Source: Desulfovibrio sp. JY | GTDB taxonomy: Bacteria > Desulfobacterota > Desulfovibrionia > Desulfovibrionales > Desulfovibrionaceae | Direction of reading: 5' to 3' | Assembly (NCBI GenBank): GCA_021730285.1 | Contig: CP082962.1 | Span: 496,001-560,000 of the forward strand | DNA length: 64,000 nt | In this document: positions 17,317 through 25,812 of the stretch, piece by piece | Numbering within the stretch: the stretch's first letter is position 1 | Layout: every line of letters starts with the position of its first letter | Program-made: the position numbers and the translations under genes | The notes under the pieces: model-generated | Told to the model about the DNA's origin: nothing | Seen by the model: the letters and a program-made list of their open reading frames with translations, nothing else | The model's database searches: none

Positions 17317-19986
17317 ATGCACGACGAGGACAACCGCCCCGATCCGGATGCCTTGCTGGCCATGGTGCAGCGCGAAGAGGAGAGCAAGCGGCGCGGCCAG
17401 TTGCGCATCTTCCTCGGCATGGCCCCGGGGGTCGGCAAGACCTACGCCATGCTGGAAGCGGCGCGCCTCAAGATGACCGAAGGCGTCGAACTCCTGGTCG
17501 GCATCGTGGAGACCCACGGACGCCAGGACACCGAGGCCCTGCTCTACGGCATGTCCATCCTGCCGCGCCAGCGCATCGACTACCGGGGCCACACCCTGGA
17601 GGAGTTCGACCTCAACACGGCCCTGGCCAGGCGCCCGTCGCTTATCCTGGTGGACGAACTGGCCCATACCAACGCCCCGGGCTGCCGCCACCCGAAACGA
17701 TGGCAGGATGTCGAGGAGTTGCTCGAACATGGCCTCGACGTCTGGACGACCCTCAATGTGCAGCACCTGGAGAGCTTAAACGACATTGTCGCCCAGATAA
17801 CCGGCGTTCGCGTGCGCGAAACCGTTCCCGACGCCGTGCTGGCCAAGGCCCAGTCCGTCATCCTCGTCGACCTGCCGCCCGAAGATCTGCGCCAACGCCT
17901 GACAGAGGGAAAAGTCTACCTGCCCAGACAAGCCGAGTGGGCCGGGGAAAACTTCTTCAGGTCAGGCAACCTGAACGCCCTTCGCGAACTGGCCCTGCGC
18001 CAGACCGCCAACCGGGTGGGCACCGAGGTGCTCGTCTACCGCCGGGGACATGCTATTGAAACCACTTGGCCCACGGCGGAACGCATTTTGGTGTGCGTCG
18101 GGCCTTCCCCGTACTCGGCCACCCTGGTGCGCTCGGCAAAACGTCTGGCCGACGGGCTTCACGCCGATTGGCACGCGCTGTTCATCCAGAAAAGTCCCGA
18201 AGGAACTCCCACCAGCCGGGCCATGGCCAACCTACGTCTGGCCCAGGAACTGGGCGCGCAGACCCATGTCCTGACCGGGGCCGACGTGGCCCGGCTCATC
18301 GTCGGCTTCGCCCGGCAGCACAACGTGACCCGCATCGTCATCGGCAAGCCCCTGCGCCGCAGCATCCTGGATTGGTTCCGGGGAAGTCCGGTGGACCGGT
18401 TGGTGCGCGAAAGCGGCGAAATCGACGTGCACGTCATCAAGGGACAGGACCCGCGCCTTTCGCAACCCCGTATCCAACATCTGCCTGCCCCCAAAAAACG
18501 GTGGCAAGGCTTTCTGACGGCCGGCGGCATCGTCGCGGCATGCACGGCGGCCTGCTTCGGCATGTACCCGCATCTCGAACTGGCGAACCTGATCATGGTC
18601 TATCTGGTCGGCGTGGTGGCGGCCTCGGTCTGGTTGTCGCGGCCGGCCTCCATCCTGGCCTCGTTTCTCAGCGTCCTGGCCTTTGATTTCTGTTTCGTGC
18701 CGCCCCGCTTCAGCTTCTCGGTGTCCGACGTGTCCTATCTGGTCACCTTTGCCGTCATGTTCCTGGTGGCCATGGTGCAAAGCGGCATGGCCTCGCGCAT
18801 CAAGACCCAGGCCGACAGCGCCGTCCAATTGGAACGCCAGGCCTCGGAGTTGAGCGATTTCTCGCGCAATCTGGCCATGACCCGCAAAGCGGCCAACCTC
18901 CTGCGCGTGGCCCGGGAACATATCGCGAGCATCTTCGGCTGCACGGCGTTCGCCCTCCTGCCGGGCGACGACGGCAAGTTGGAAAACGCCTTCGTCGCCG
19001 AGGCGCACGAGGCGCTGGCCGACAAGGACGTGGGGGTTGCTCAATGGGTCTTTGACAATGGCAAGCCGGCGGGCCTGTCCACCCAGACACTGGCCGAAGC
19101 CGACGCCCTGTACCTGCCCTTGGCCGGGACCGAGGCCGTACTCGGTGTCATGGGCCTGCGCCCCGATGATCCAGGAGCGGCTGACGCCTTGGAACTTCCC
19201 GACCGCCGCCGACTGCTCGACGCCGTGGTGCGCCAGACGGCCCTGGCTCTGGACGTGGACCGGTTGGAAGAGCGGGCCAAGACGACGCTGGTCGAAGCGG
19301 AACGGGAAAAGTTGCGGGCAGCGCTGCTCTCCACCGTGACCCACGATTTCAAGACGCCCCTTTCCGCCATTGCAGGTTCGGCCGAGAGCCTTATGGTCCT
19401 CGGCGAGGCCGCCACGGCCGAGGTGCGCCGTTCCCTGGAGGAGAACATCGCCCAGGAAGCCTCACGCCTGGAACGCTTGGTGGACAACCTGTTGCGCATC
19501 GCCGCCCTGGAATCCGGGTCCGTCGTGCCGGACATCAAGCCGATTCCCCTCGAGGATGTGGTGGGCAGCGCCCTGGCCCGTCTCGACGCGACGCTGTCCG
19601 GCCATGCGGTGCGCCTGGACATCCCCGGCAACTTGCCTCCCATCCCCATGGACGAGGTGCTTATGGAGCAGGTGCTCATCAATCTGCTGGAAAACGCGGC
19701 CAAGCACACCCCGCCGGGGACGGAAATCCTTGTTTCCGCTGCTATTCGCGGCCAGAAGGCCGTTATCGAAGTCCGCGACGCCGGCCCGGGTCTACCGCCG
19801 GGCGATCCTGAAAAACTCTTCGAACGGTTTCAGCGCGGCGACAGGGTCAGCTCCTCCGGGTACGGACTGGGCCTGGCCATCTGCCGCGCCGTGGTCAAGG
19901 CGCATGGCGGCTCCATCACGGCCGACCGAAACAGCCCATCCGGGGCCGCGTTCACCGTCATCCTTCCCCTGTATGCGAACGAATAA
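17317..19986 (+). CDS. kdpD: KdpD potassium/turgor-sensing histidine kinase
   Basis: 889 residues, normal family length. Order: KdpD N-terminal ATP-binding domain with Walker A GMAPGVGKTYAM near residue 35 and VDELAHTNAPG; a universal-stress-protein-like domain (about 250-370); four membrane spans (about 400-500); a GAF-like region; HisKA with H676 (VTHDFKTPLSA); and HATPase with ENAAKHTPPGTE. It senses K+ limitation and phosphorylates KdpE. It overlaps kdpE by 14 bases. Confidence 0.96.
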   Translation: MHDEDNRPDPDALLAMVQREEESKRRGQLRIFLGMAPGVGKTYAMLEAARLKMTEGVELLVGIVETHGRQDTEALLYGMSILPRQRIDYRGHTLEEFDLNTALARRPSLILVDELAHTNAPGCRHPKRWQDVEELLEHGLDVWTTLNVQHLESLNDIVAQITGVRVRETVPDAVLAKAQSVILVDLPPEDLRQRLTEGKVYLPRQAEWAGENFFRSGNLNALRELALRQTANRVGTEVLVYRRGHAIETTWPTAERILVCVGPSPYSATLVRSAKRLADGLHADWHALFIQKSPEGTPTSRAMANLRLAQELGAQTHVLTGADVARLIVGFARQHNVTRIVIGKPLRRSILDWFRGSPVDRLVRESGEIDVHVIKGQDPRLSQPRIQHLPAPKKRWQGFLTAGGIVAACTAACFGMYPHLELANLIMVYLVGVVAASVWLSRPASILASFLSVLAFDFCFVPPRFSFSVSDVSYLVTFAVMFLVAMVQSGMASRIKTQADSAVQLERQASELSDFSRNLAMTRKAANLLRVAREHIASIFGCTAFALLPGDDGKLENAFVAEAHEALADKDVGVAQWVFDNGKPAGLSTQTLAEADALYLPLAGTEAVLGVMGLRPDDPGAADALELPDRRRLLDAVVRQTALALDVDRLEERAKTTLVEAEREKLRAALLSTVTHDFKTPLSAIAGSAESLMVLGEAATAEVRRSLEENIAQEASRLERLVDNLLRIAALESGSVVPDIKPIPLEDVVGSALARLDATLSGHAVRLDIPGNLPPIPMDEVLMEQVLINLLENAAKHTPPGTEILVSAAIRGQKAVIEVRDAGPGLPPGDPEKLFERFQRGDRVSSSGYGLGLAICRAVVKAHGGSITADRNSPSGAAFTVILPLYANE

Positions 19987-20668
19987 GAAAACCATCCTCA
20001 TCGTTGACGACGAGCCACCCATCCGCCGCTTCCTGACGCCGTTTCTGGAGGCCGAGGGCTACGCCGTCATCGAGGCTGGCTTGGGCCGCGAGGCCCTTTC
20101 CCTAATCGCGTCCCATGAACCGGACGTCATCCTCCTCGACCTGGGGCTGCCCGACATGGATGGGGAGGAGCTGTTGCGCGCCCTGCCCATGTGGGTCCGG
20201 GCCAAGGTCATAGTCCTGTCCGTTCGCTCAAGGGAGCGGGACAAAGTGACGGCCTTGGACCTCGGCGCATCCGACTACCTCACCAAGCCTTTCAGCCTAG
20301 CGGAATTGGCCGCGCGAATCCGGGTTTGCCTTCGGCGCGGGGGCGATGACGGGGAGTCGCCACCCACTCGCTACGTGTTCGGGGATTTATGGATCGATAT
20401 GGAAGCCCATACGGCGGGCCTTGCGGCACAAGACCTCCACCTAACCCCGACGGAGTTCAAGTTGCTGGCCTACTTGGCCCGTCATGCCGGCAAGGTTGTC
20501 ACCCATGGGCAATTGCTCAAGGCGGTCTGGGGCAAACAAAGCCAGGGACAGGAGCATTACGTGCGCATCCACATCCATAAGCTGCGACAGAAAATCGAGC
20601 AGGATCCTGCCCGCCCGCGCTATCTCCGGACGGAAACCGGCATTGGCTATCGGTTTACAGATGGATAG
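19973..20668 (+). CDS. kdpE: KdpE response regulator
   Basis: 231 residues, OmpR/PhoB class. The receiver has acidic pocket VDDEP, phospho-acceptor D56 (LLDLGLPD) and Lys in LTKPF. The C-terminal winged helix has LTPTEFKLLAYLARH and the wing GIGYRF. It activates kdpFABC when phosphorylated. It starts inside kdpD and closes the operon. No terminator was recognised within 100 bases. Confidence 0.95.
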   Translation: MRTNKKTILIVDDEPPIRRFLTPFLEAEGYAVIEAGLGREALSLIASHEPDVILLDLGLPDMDGEELLRALPMWVRAKVIVLSVRSRERDKVTALDLGASDYLTKPFSLAELAARIRVCLRRGGDDGESPPTRYVFGDLWIDMEAHTAGLAAQDLHLTPTEFKLLAYLARHAGKVVTHGQLLKAVWGKQSQGQEHYVRIHIHKLRQKIEQDPARPRYLRTETGIGYRFTDG

Positions 20669-20812
20669 CGAAGACCATTTGGGATTCTGCTTGCTGTGGC
20701 CTCGCAGAACTACTGACCTGCCCGGGCCTTTTCGGACCATCTGAAACTTTAGAAGGTCGTTCTCGACGATGAAGAGGGGAGAGACCCAACGGTTGACCAC
20801 CGACATTTGTGG

Positions 20813-20943
20813 AACCGACCCCCTGAACAACAAAAATGGGGTCGCTAGCATTTTTTTCAACTATCTATAATTACAAGATAAATACTTACACAAGGAGAGG
20901 ATTTTAACCTCCGACCCTCTGGACCCCATGGGCCGGGCACCTG
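20813..20943. repeat. Attachment-site repeat 2: hairpin plus degraded tRNA-Pro fragment (att2)
   Basis: A hairpin GACCCCCTG...TGGGGTC at about 20816-20842 is followed by AT-rich sequence and, at 20895-20925, a mutated copy of the tRNA-Pro core (GAGAGGATT then AACCTCCGACC). It shares CATGGGCCGGGCACCTG with att1. The first bases of the tRNA core are lost, so it is probably no longer a functional site. Confidence 0.75.
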
Positions 20944-21426
20944 ATCTGCGAGTTGAAATCATTGGATATTTTTAGGAAATGATAACATTTTTCCGACATA
21001 CCCTGCCTGGCGACGAAGGGAAACGGTTCTCCAGATGTTATCCAGATTGCAGCGTTATCCATGGGGGAATTTGTGCAAAAATAGTTCGCAAGGATTTCAC
21101 AAACTCCTCAGTATATAGCCAGCTATGTACCATCACTGATCTTGCGGAGTAACAGTCCATATCCGTTTTAACGGAAGCTCGGCCTTCAAATCTGCATCGA
21201 GTTTTTCATACGTTGAGAATAACTGCTCAAGTAATTCCTTCTGCGACCAAAGCCTTACTCGGAAGAAACTTGCGGCGAGTTCCTTTTGTACATTTGGCTT
21301 GAAACCTCCCCAAGACACGAAGAGTCCCTCCGTGGCTCCGAACTTGGTGACAGCTCCCAGCAACTTGTCGACGGTCGGCCGGTCGGTAGGCGTCGAACCA
21401 GACTTCACCTCGACGCAAAGCCGTGG
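20895..21426. repeat. Long imperfect direct repeat, copy 2 (partner 12053-12592)
   Basis: Same arrangement as copy 1: attachment core, AT-rich spacer, 3' end of the Mrr-like gene. In this copy the gene continues intact. The two copies bracket the kdp operon, so recombination between them could delete it. Confidence 0.8.
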
Positions 21427-22170
21427 CTGGCCAAATCCATGAGGACCGGCCCCGGCAAGAATATCAGCTCCGCCATCGGCCCCTTCCGGGCTGCGATAGG
21501 TCGTGTACCCCTGGGCTTCCAGAACAGCCTCGACAAGCCGCGTCAGGTCATGGCCCTTGAATTTCGCCTCGATGGCGCGGGCAATTTGGTCTCGTGCAAG
21601 CTCCTCAAGGTCCGCCGGACCTTCGGCGACACCCTCTTCATCCGTTGCCGTCGGCTGTACGGTCGCGGCCCGCAAGGACTCCGGCTGCCAATTATTGGCG
21701 CGCATGGCGTTGATGCGGGCTTCGGCGTCGTTGCGCTGCACCCGGCAAATCGTCATGAACGCACCGAAGGTGTAGAGGATGTCCTGACTGAAGCTCGACC
21801 GGGGAATAGCCTCGCCAACCCATTTCACCGATCGCCAATGGTAATACGGGTTCGGACCTTCTGGTTCAAAATGGTAATCGCTAACGACTTCACCGATGTA
21901 GATCACCCGTTGGGATTTGAAAGGAACTGCAACAAGATCGCCTTGCTTGATTTCATGGGCAAAAGGCCAAACTTGGCTCGCCCAGTTCTGGATCGTCCTG
22001 GGTTTGGCATCAGGATAGATACGCCCCATGAGATCAATAAGTTCCTTTCGCTCATGCAACTTGCTGAGATCGGCATCAAGTCCATCCCATGTTACGTAAA
22101 CACGATTTTCCTGAACAAACTTTTGTTCGTATTCACCGTGGGAGCCTGCACGAACCAACCAAATTGCCAT
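21133..22170 (-). CDS. Mrr-like restriction endonuclease
   Basis: 345 residues from the ATG at 22170 with GAGGGA upstream. The N-terminal half (MAIWLVRAG to about 150) is a domain often found ahead of Mrr nucleases. The C-terminal half carries the PD-(D/E)xK signature: D236 in GADGGADI, then E254 and K256 in CVEVKSGST, and a helix with KFGATEGLFVSWGGF. These enzymes cleave modified or foreign DNA and act as type IV-like restriction. It is the first gene inside att2, and 3' fragments of the same gene occur at 12293-12592, 22188-22262 and 22855-23045. Confidence 0.82.
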   Translation of the reverse strand: MAIWLVRAGSHGEYEQKFVQENRVYVTWDGLDADLSKLHERKELIDLMGRIYPDAKPRTIQNWASQVWPFAHEIKQGDLVAVPFKSQRVIYIGEVVSDYHFEPEGPNPYYHWRSVKWVGEAIPRSSFSQDILYTFGAFMTICRVQRNDAEARINAMRANNWQPESLRAATVQPTATDEEGVAEGPADLEELARDQIARAIEAKFKGHDLTRLVEAVLEAQGYTTYRSPEGADGGADILAGAGPHGFGQPRLCVEVKSGSTPTDRPTVDKLLGAVTKFGATEGLFVSWGGFKPNVQKELAASFFRVRLWSQKELLEQLFSTYEKLDADLKAELPLKRIWTVTPQDQ

Positions 22171-22187
22171 AGTATCCCTCTATTGTA

Positions 22188-22262
22188 CATTTGCCTTGAA
22201 GCCTCCCTAAGACACGAAGAGTCTCTCTGTGGCTCCGAGCTTGGTGACCATTCCAAGCAACT
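22188..22262 (-). pseudogene. Short internal fragment of the Mrr-like gene
   Basis: About 75 bases matching the part of the intact gene that encodes VSWGGFK and its surroundings, with several changes. It lies directly upstream of the intact copy, within about 20 bases of its start, as if left by unequal recombination. Confidence 0.7.
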
Positions 22263-22267
22263 AGCCT

Positions 22268-22755
22268 CTATTTTAAAATAATCATATTAACACCTGTTCG
22301 ACCAATTGTAGAGGTATCAACTAGAACAACTGGAAGACCGACTCGTTCCAAGAACTTAGAAGTCCAGTCACGATGATCTTTATTCCGGAAGTTTTCTCTT
22401 TCATAAAAAAAGCCAACATAATATATCGCCCTGACAGTGTTGTAAAAACCAGCCTTCTTCAAACTATATATTTTTTATAATCCTTAGCCATACCGCCCAG
22501 ACATGCTCCTCGACAACGGTCTACTTTTGTTTCAACCATCAAGTACTTATTCTTTGCGCATCGGGGCTTCCTTATAGCAAAATCAACTCTAGCATACATT
22601 TTTTCTATGGCTGCATTTTTTCTCACCGAATAAGTTTCTTCTCTTTTAACCTCCACCGTATTATTGTCGATTAAATACCTATAGAGCTCCATCTGAAGCC
22701 ATCCTTCCCAGTCATTTATATTACGAGCTCGTAAAAACGAAAGCATTTTCCGCAT
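22268..22755 (-). pseudogene. Nuclease-like gene split by a frameshift at an A6 run
   Basis: The 5' part (22755 to 22459) encodes 98 residues that include VDFAIRK and then KNKYLMVETKVDR, a spacing like the Asp and Glu-x-Lys of PD-(D/E)xK nucleases. It stops right after an AAAAAA run at about 22474. The -1 frame then carries on as a coherent stretch to 22268 (GFYNTVRAIYYVGFFYERENF and later VGLPVVLVDTS). Read together the product would be about 160 residues. Either an indel has killed the gene, or the A-run is a programmed -1 slip site. I favour a mutation. The family was not identified beyond the motif. Confidence 0.5.
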
Positions 22756-22854
22756 AGACCTATTTTAAAAAAAATTATAGAAAACATCTTTTACAAACTG
22801 AGAATCTCTATCCATTATAATTATGCTCCTTTAAGCATGGAACCATCATTGGCA

Positions 22855-23045
22855 TTGAAGAGTAACAGTCCATATCCGCTTTAACGGGAGCTCAGCCTTC
22901 AAATCTGCATCGAGTTTTTCGTACGCCGAGAATAACTGCTCAAGCAATTCCTTCTGCGACCAAAGTCTTACTTGAAAGAAACTCGCGACCAGTTCCTTTT
23001 GTACATTTGGCTTAAAACCGCCCCCAAGAGACGAAGAGTCCTGCA
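22855..23045 (-). pseudogene. Third 3' fragment of the Mrr-like gene
   Basis: Matches the last 60 or so codons of the intact gene, with the LLEQLFSAYEKLDADL-type region clear but the natural stop altered and a frame disruption near 23027 in the Gly-Gly segment. It lies upstream of the split nuclease gene, so the intact copy and two fragments sit within 2 kb. Confidence 0.75.
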
Positions 23046-23159
23046 GCGGCTCAGAACTTACAATCAGGCAACCACATAGTGGCTATGTCAACTACAACAC
23101 AGCAACTCACGCCACAATTCACAGAAAACTAGAAGACAATATATTTTCTTATAATTTTT

Positions 23160-23633
23160 CTATGAAGGACTATGCCTAACAAATCCCCTTTTCACCCAAA
23201 GGACAACCAACCCTAACAGGTATAGTACCGCTGGCACTAAAATGATTCGAAGCACTCCTATCATTATCTTATTTTTTATTGCATCTCTCCATTTTTTGAC
23301 TTCATGAGGATAATTATTTATCATATTTAGGAGTTCAGTTTTTGCTATAGAATTCTTTAATTTATTACAGTCCAATACAAGTATTTTCAGTATATTTTCT
23401 TCTGACATGTTTTTTGGAAAATCGAGATTTGGCGGCTCTACACTTATACCTTCTTTCTTATTTCTTTCCATGTCTGCAGCAACAAAAAAAACAATATCCA
23501 CTTCACGAAGAATATCTTCCAGGCGTGGCCGCTTCAATTCAACAGCAGAGTTATATGCTGCATATGAAATAAACAATGCATAGCCAACGGAAACAACAAG
23601 CCACAACCGTTGCCAACCATTAAGGTTTTTCAT
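23160..23633 (-). CDS. Hypothetical membrane protein with two terminal spans
   Basis: 157 residues; ATG at 23633 with GAGG five bases upstream. One hydrophobic helix lies near the N-terminus (about residues 8-27) and another near the C-terminus (about 123-147: GVLRIILVPAVLYLLGLVVLW). About 95 charged residues lie between, likely on the periplasmic side. I recognise no family. It lies just downstream of the restriction-modification operon on the same strand and is AT-rich like other island cargo. Confidence 0.65.
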   Translation of the reverse strand: MKNLNGWQRLWLVVSVGYALFISYAAYNSAVELKRPRLEDILREVDIVFFVAADMERNKKEGISVEPPNLDFPKNMSEENILKILVLDCNKLKNSIAKTELLNMINNYPHEVKKWRDAIKNKIMIGVLRIILVPAVLYLLGLVVLWVKRGFVRHSPS

Positions 23634-23733
23634 TATTCCTCAAACACCCTTCTAAGCATGCCATTTGGTTAGCTTCACTGACAAACCCTCGACATGACAG
23701 CTAGTAAGCCTTAAAGTATTACGCATCTACTTA

Positions 23734-25812
23734 TCACAATACCCGGTATCGCGCCCCTCTCCTCTCCCCGGTCTGCACGACCCGCCCGCTCTCCTTAAGC
23801 TCCCGTATGGCCATGTTCCACTCGTAGACTGACAGGCCGAGGGCTTCGGCAAGCTGGGCACGCGAGTACTCCTGGCCGGGCTGCATCTGGACCAGGATCG
23901 CCCCTGGGATGTCGCCATTTGCCGCACGGGGCTTTCCAACCTGCGGCGTCGGCTGCTCGACCAGACTGCCCTGTACGGCCGCCGTAGGCGTCTCAACAGG
24001 GCCAGGACGCGGCGTAATGGGCCTAGGCGGCTGGTCGGTATGCGTGGCCGCCACTCGCGTCGGGGACAGCGCTGGCCGGGTCTGTCGGCTGACGGGAAGG
24101 CACGTGACGCCCAAGGCATCGCAGAGCGTCGCTTCGAGAAGTCGGGATTGATTGGTCTGGTTGGTGGCGAGATGAATTTCCAACTTGTCACAGATGGTCA
24201 TAAGCTCGTCGACTTTGGCCACGATGCGATGTTGTTCTGCAAGGGGGGGTAACGGTATTAAAACTGAATTAAGTATGTTAAGATTGATATTTTTCTGGGC
24301 AGTTGCAGGAGCAAATTCAAGCAAATCAGCCTTTGCCGTTCGCACGAAGTACTCAAAATACCTCGCGTTGTCATAAACTCGAGCAGGAATAAACCCTACA
24401 ACACTATCTGGAAAACATGCGTCAAAAGAAAGTATTCCACTGTCGGCGATATTCGCAGCTATAGTTATACATAGAGTTCCGGCGGGCCATTTCGCGCTTT
24501 GGGCAAGACCAATTTCGTTATACTTGCTTGTATATGTCTTTATAACACCGTTCGATCTTGCCACATCCCCCGTCTGAATAAAATAATGAGTTCCGCCATC
24601 AAAAAGCACTGCATCATTCCGAGGTCTATGTTTAGACTTTCCCCTGCCGAACATTCCAAGCTCAGGAAATCTCGCCCAAGACCATCCTATCGGAAGCTGA
24701 AAAGGACCATTTTTTTCATCAGTAGTACCTTCTAAATCAACTTTTAATAATTTTCTTGAGCTAATTAACTTAACTTTCTCTAAGTGAATTTTCTTCAACA
24801 ACTCCGAAGCAGGCTCATCATTCGGGTCTTGCGGCACCAACTTCCCACGCACCGCCAAGTTGAGAATGGTTTGCCGAAGTTCCTTCACATGCTCGGGACG
24901 GGTCGCAAGGCGCGGCAGGTGGCGTAGGTGAAACCGCACGTTTTCACGAAATTCCTCGCCGTTGCCCACCCCCTCGGGCTGCCCGATGCGTTTCAGCGAG
25001 GCAGAGGCAAGCCTGTCCCGCCGGTTCTCCCGCTTTGCCTGGGAGGCCTCCAGCCGGTCACAAAGAGCCATAAGCTCATCAACTTTGGTGACAATGCGGT
25101 GTTGTTCGGCGAGGGGAGGAAGAGGAAAAGGAGATTTTGAAAAATATTCAGTTGAAACACGCTTTTGCCCAGCAGTACCGGTCATCTTTGGTATGCCAGC
25201 CATAATGAATTGCGGACTTTTCAAAAAGATCAAAACATAATCAGGAATCACCAAGAGAGGTCGAACCACATGAAGTTCAGTAGTCCCTGCGCCGAATCCC
25301 CCAGGAAGGTTGCAAAAGACTGTCGACTTACCATTTTCAAAGCAAGGAGTAATCTTTGCAAGGGCAACATCACCTTCTGCAAAGTGAGTAAATCCTGTTT
25401 TAATGTCGCTCCATAATTTTACTTCAATACCGTGTCGAGCACCATACTCTGAGGGTATGAGCTTCATCGGGACAAACGCGACCTCAATTTTCCCTTCGAG
25501 GTTATTTCTTGGACTAATCACACCAATTTCAGACAACTGGCTCCATTCCCACCCATGCGGCAGATCAAATGGGATATCATCATCCTGCAACTCGTTTGTT
25601 GAGCTAACCCTCTTAATGCGTCCATTCTTAAAAAGCCTACTTTTCTCAATGTGGATTTTCTTCAGTAGCTCCGAAGCAGGCTCATCATTCGGGTCTTGTT
25701 CCACCAACTTCCCACGGACAGCGAGATCAAGAATGAACTTCCGCAACCTGGAAACAGCATCAGGAGCTTCGGCGATTCGGTCGAAGTATTCAAGCAGACG
25801 GGCGGCATTCAT
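23734..25812 (-). CDS. hsdS: Type I restriction-modification specificity subunit with C-terminal winged-helix extension
   Basis: 692 residues, longer than the usual 400-450. Two target-recognition domains (about 45-225 and 350-525) are each followed by the conserved helix motif PPLAEQHRIV.KVDELM. A Pro/Thr-rich linker (about 570-625) then leads to about 65 residues that read as a winged helix (YSRAQLAEALGLSVYEW, then ELKESGRVVQTGE). HsdS directs HsdM and HsdR to a bipartite target. Its start overlaps the hsdM stop in ATGA. The extra C-terminal domain is unusual and may add DNA contacts or regulation. Confidence 0.9.
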   Translation of the reverse strand: MNAARLLEYFDRIAEAPDAVSRLRKFILDLAVRGKLVEQDPNDEPASELLKKIHIEKSRLFKNGRIKRVSSTNELQDDDIPFDLPHGWEWSQLSEIGVISPRNNLEGKIEVAFVPMKLIPSEYGARHGIEVKLWSDIKTGFTHFAEGDVALAKITPCFENGKSTVFCNLPGGFGAGTTELHVVRPLLVIPDYVLIFLKSPQFIMAGIPKMTGTAGQKRVSTEYFSKSPFPLPPLAEQHRIVTKVDELMALCDRLEASQAKRENRRDRLASASLKRIGQPEGVGNGEEFRENVRFHLRHLPRLATRPEHVKELRQTILNLAVRGKLVPQDPNDEPASELLKKIHLEKVKLISSRKLLKVDLEGTTDEKNGPFQLPIGWSWARFPELGMFGRGKSKHRPRNDAVLFDGGTHYFIQTGDVARSNGVIKTYTSKYNEIGLAQSAKWPAGTLCITIAANIADSGILSFDACFPDSVVGFIPARVYDNARYFEYFVRTAKADLLEFAPATAQKNINLNILNSVLIPLPPLAEQHRIVAKVDELMTICDKLEIHLATNQTNQSRLLEATLCDALGVTCLPVSRQTRPALSPTRVAATHTDQPPRPITPRPGPVETPTAAVQGSLVEQPTPQVGKPRAANGDIPGAILVQMQPGQEYSRAQLAEALGLSVYEWNMAIRELKESGRVVQTGERRGARYRVL

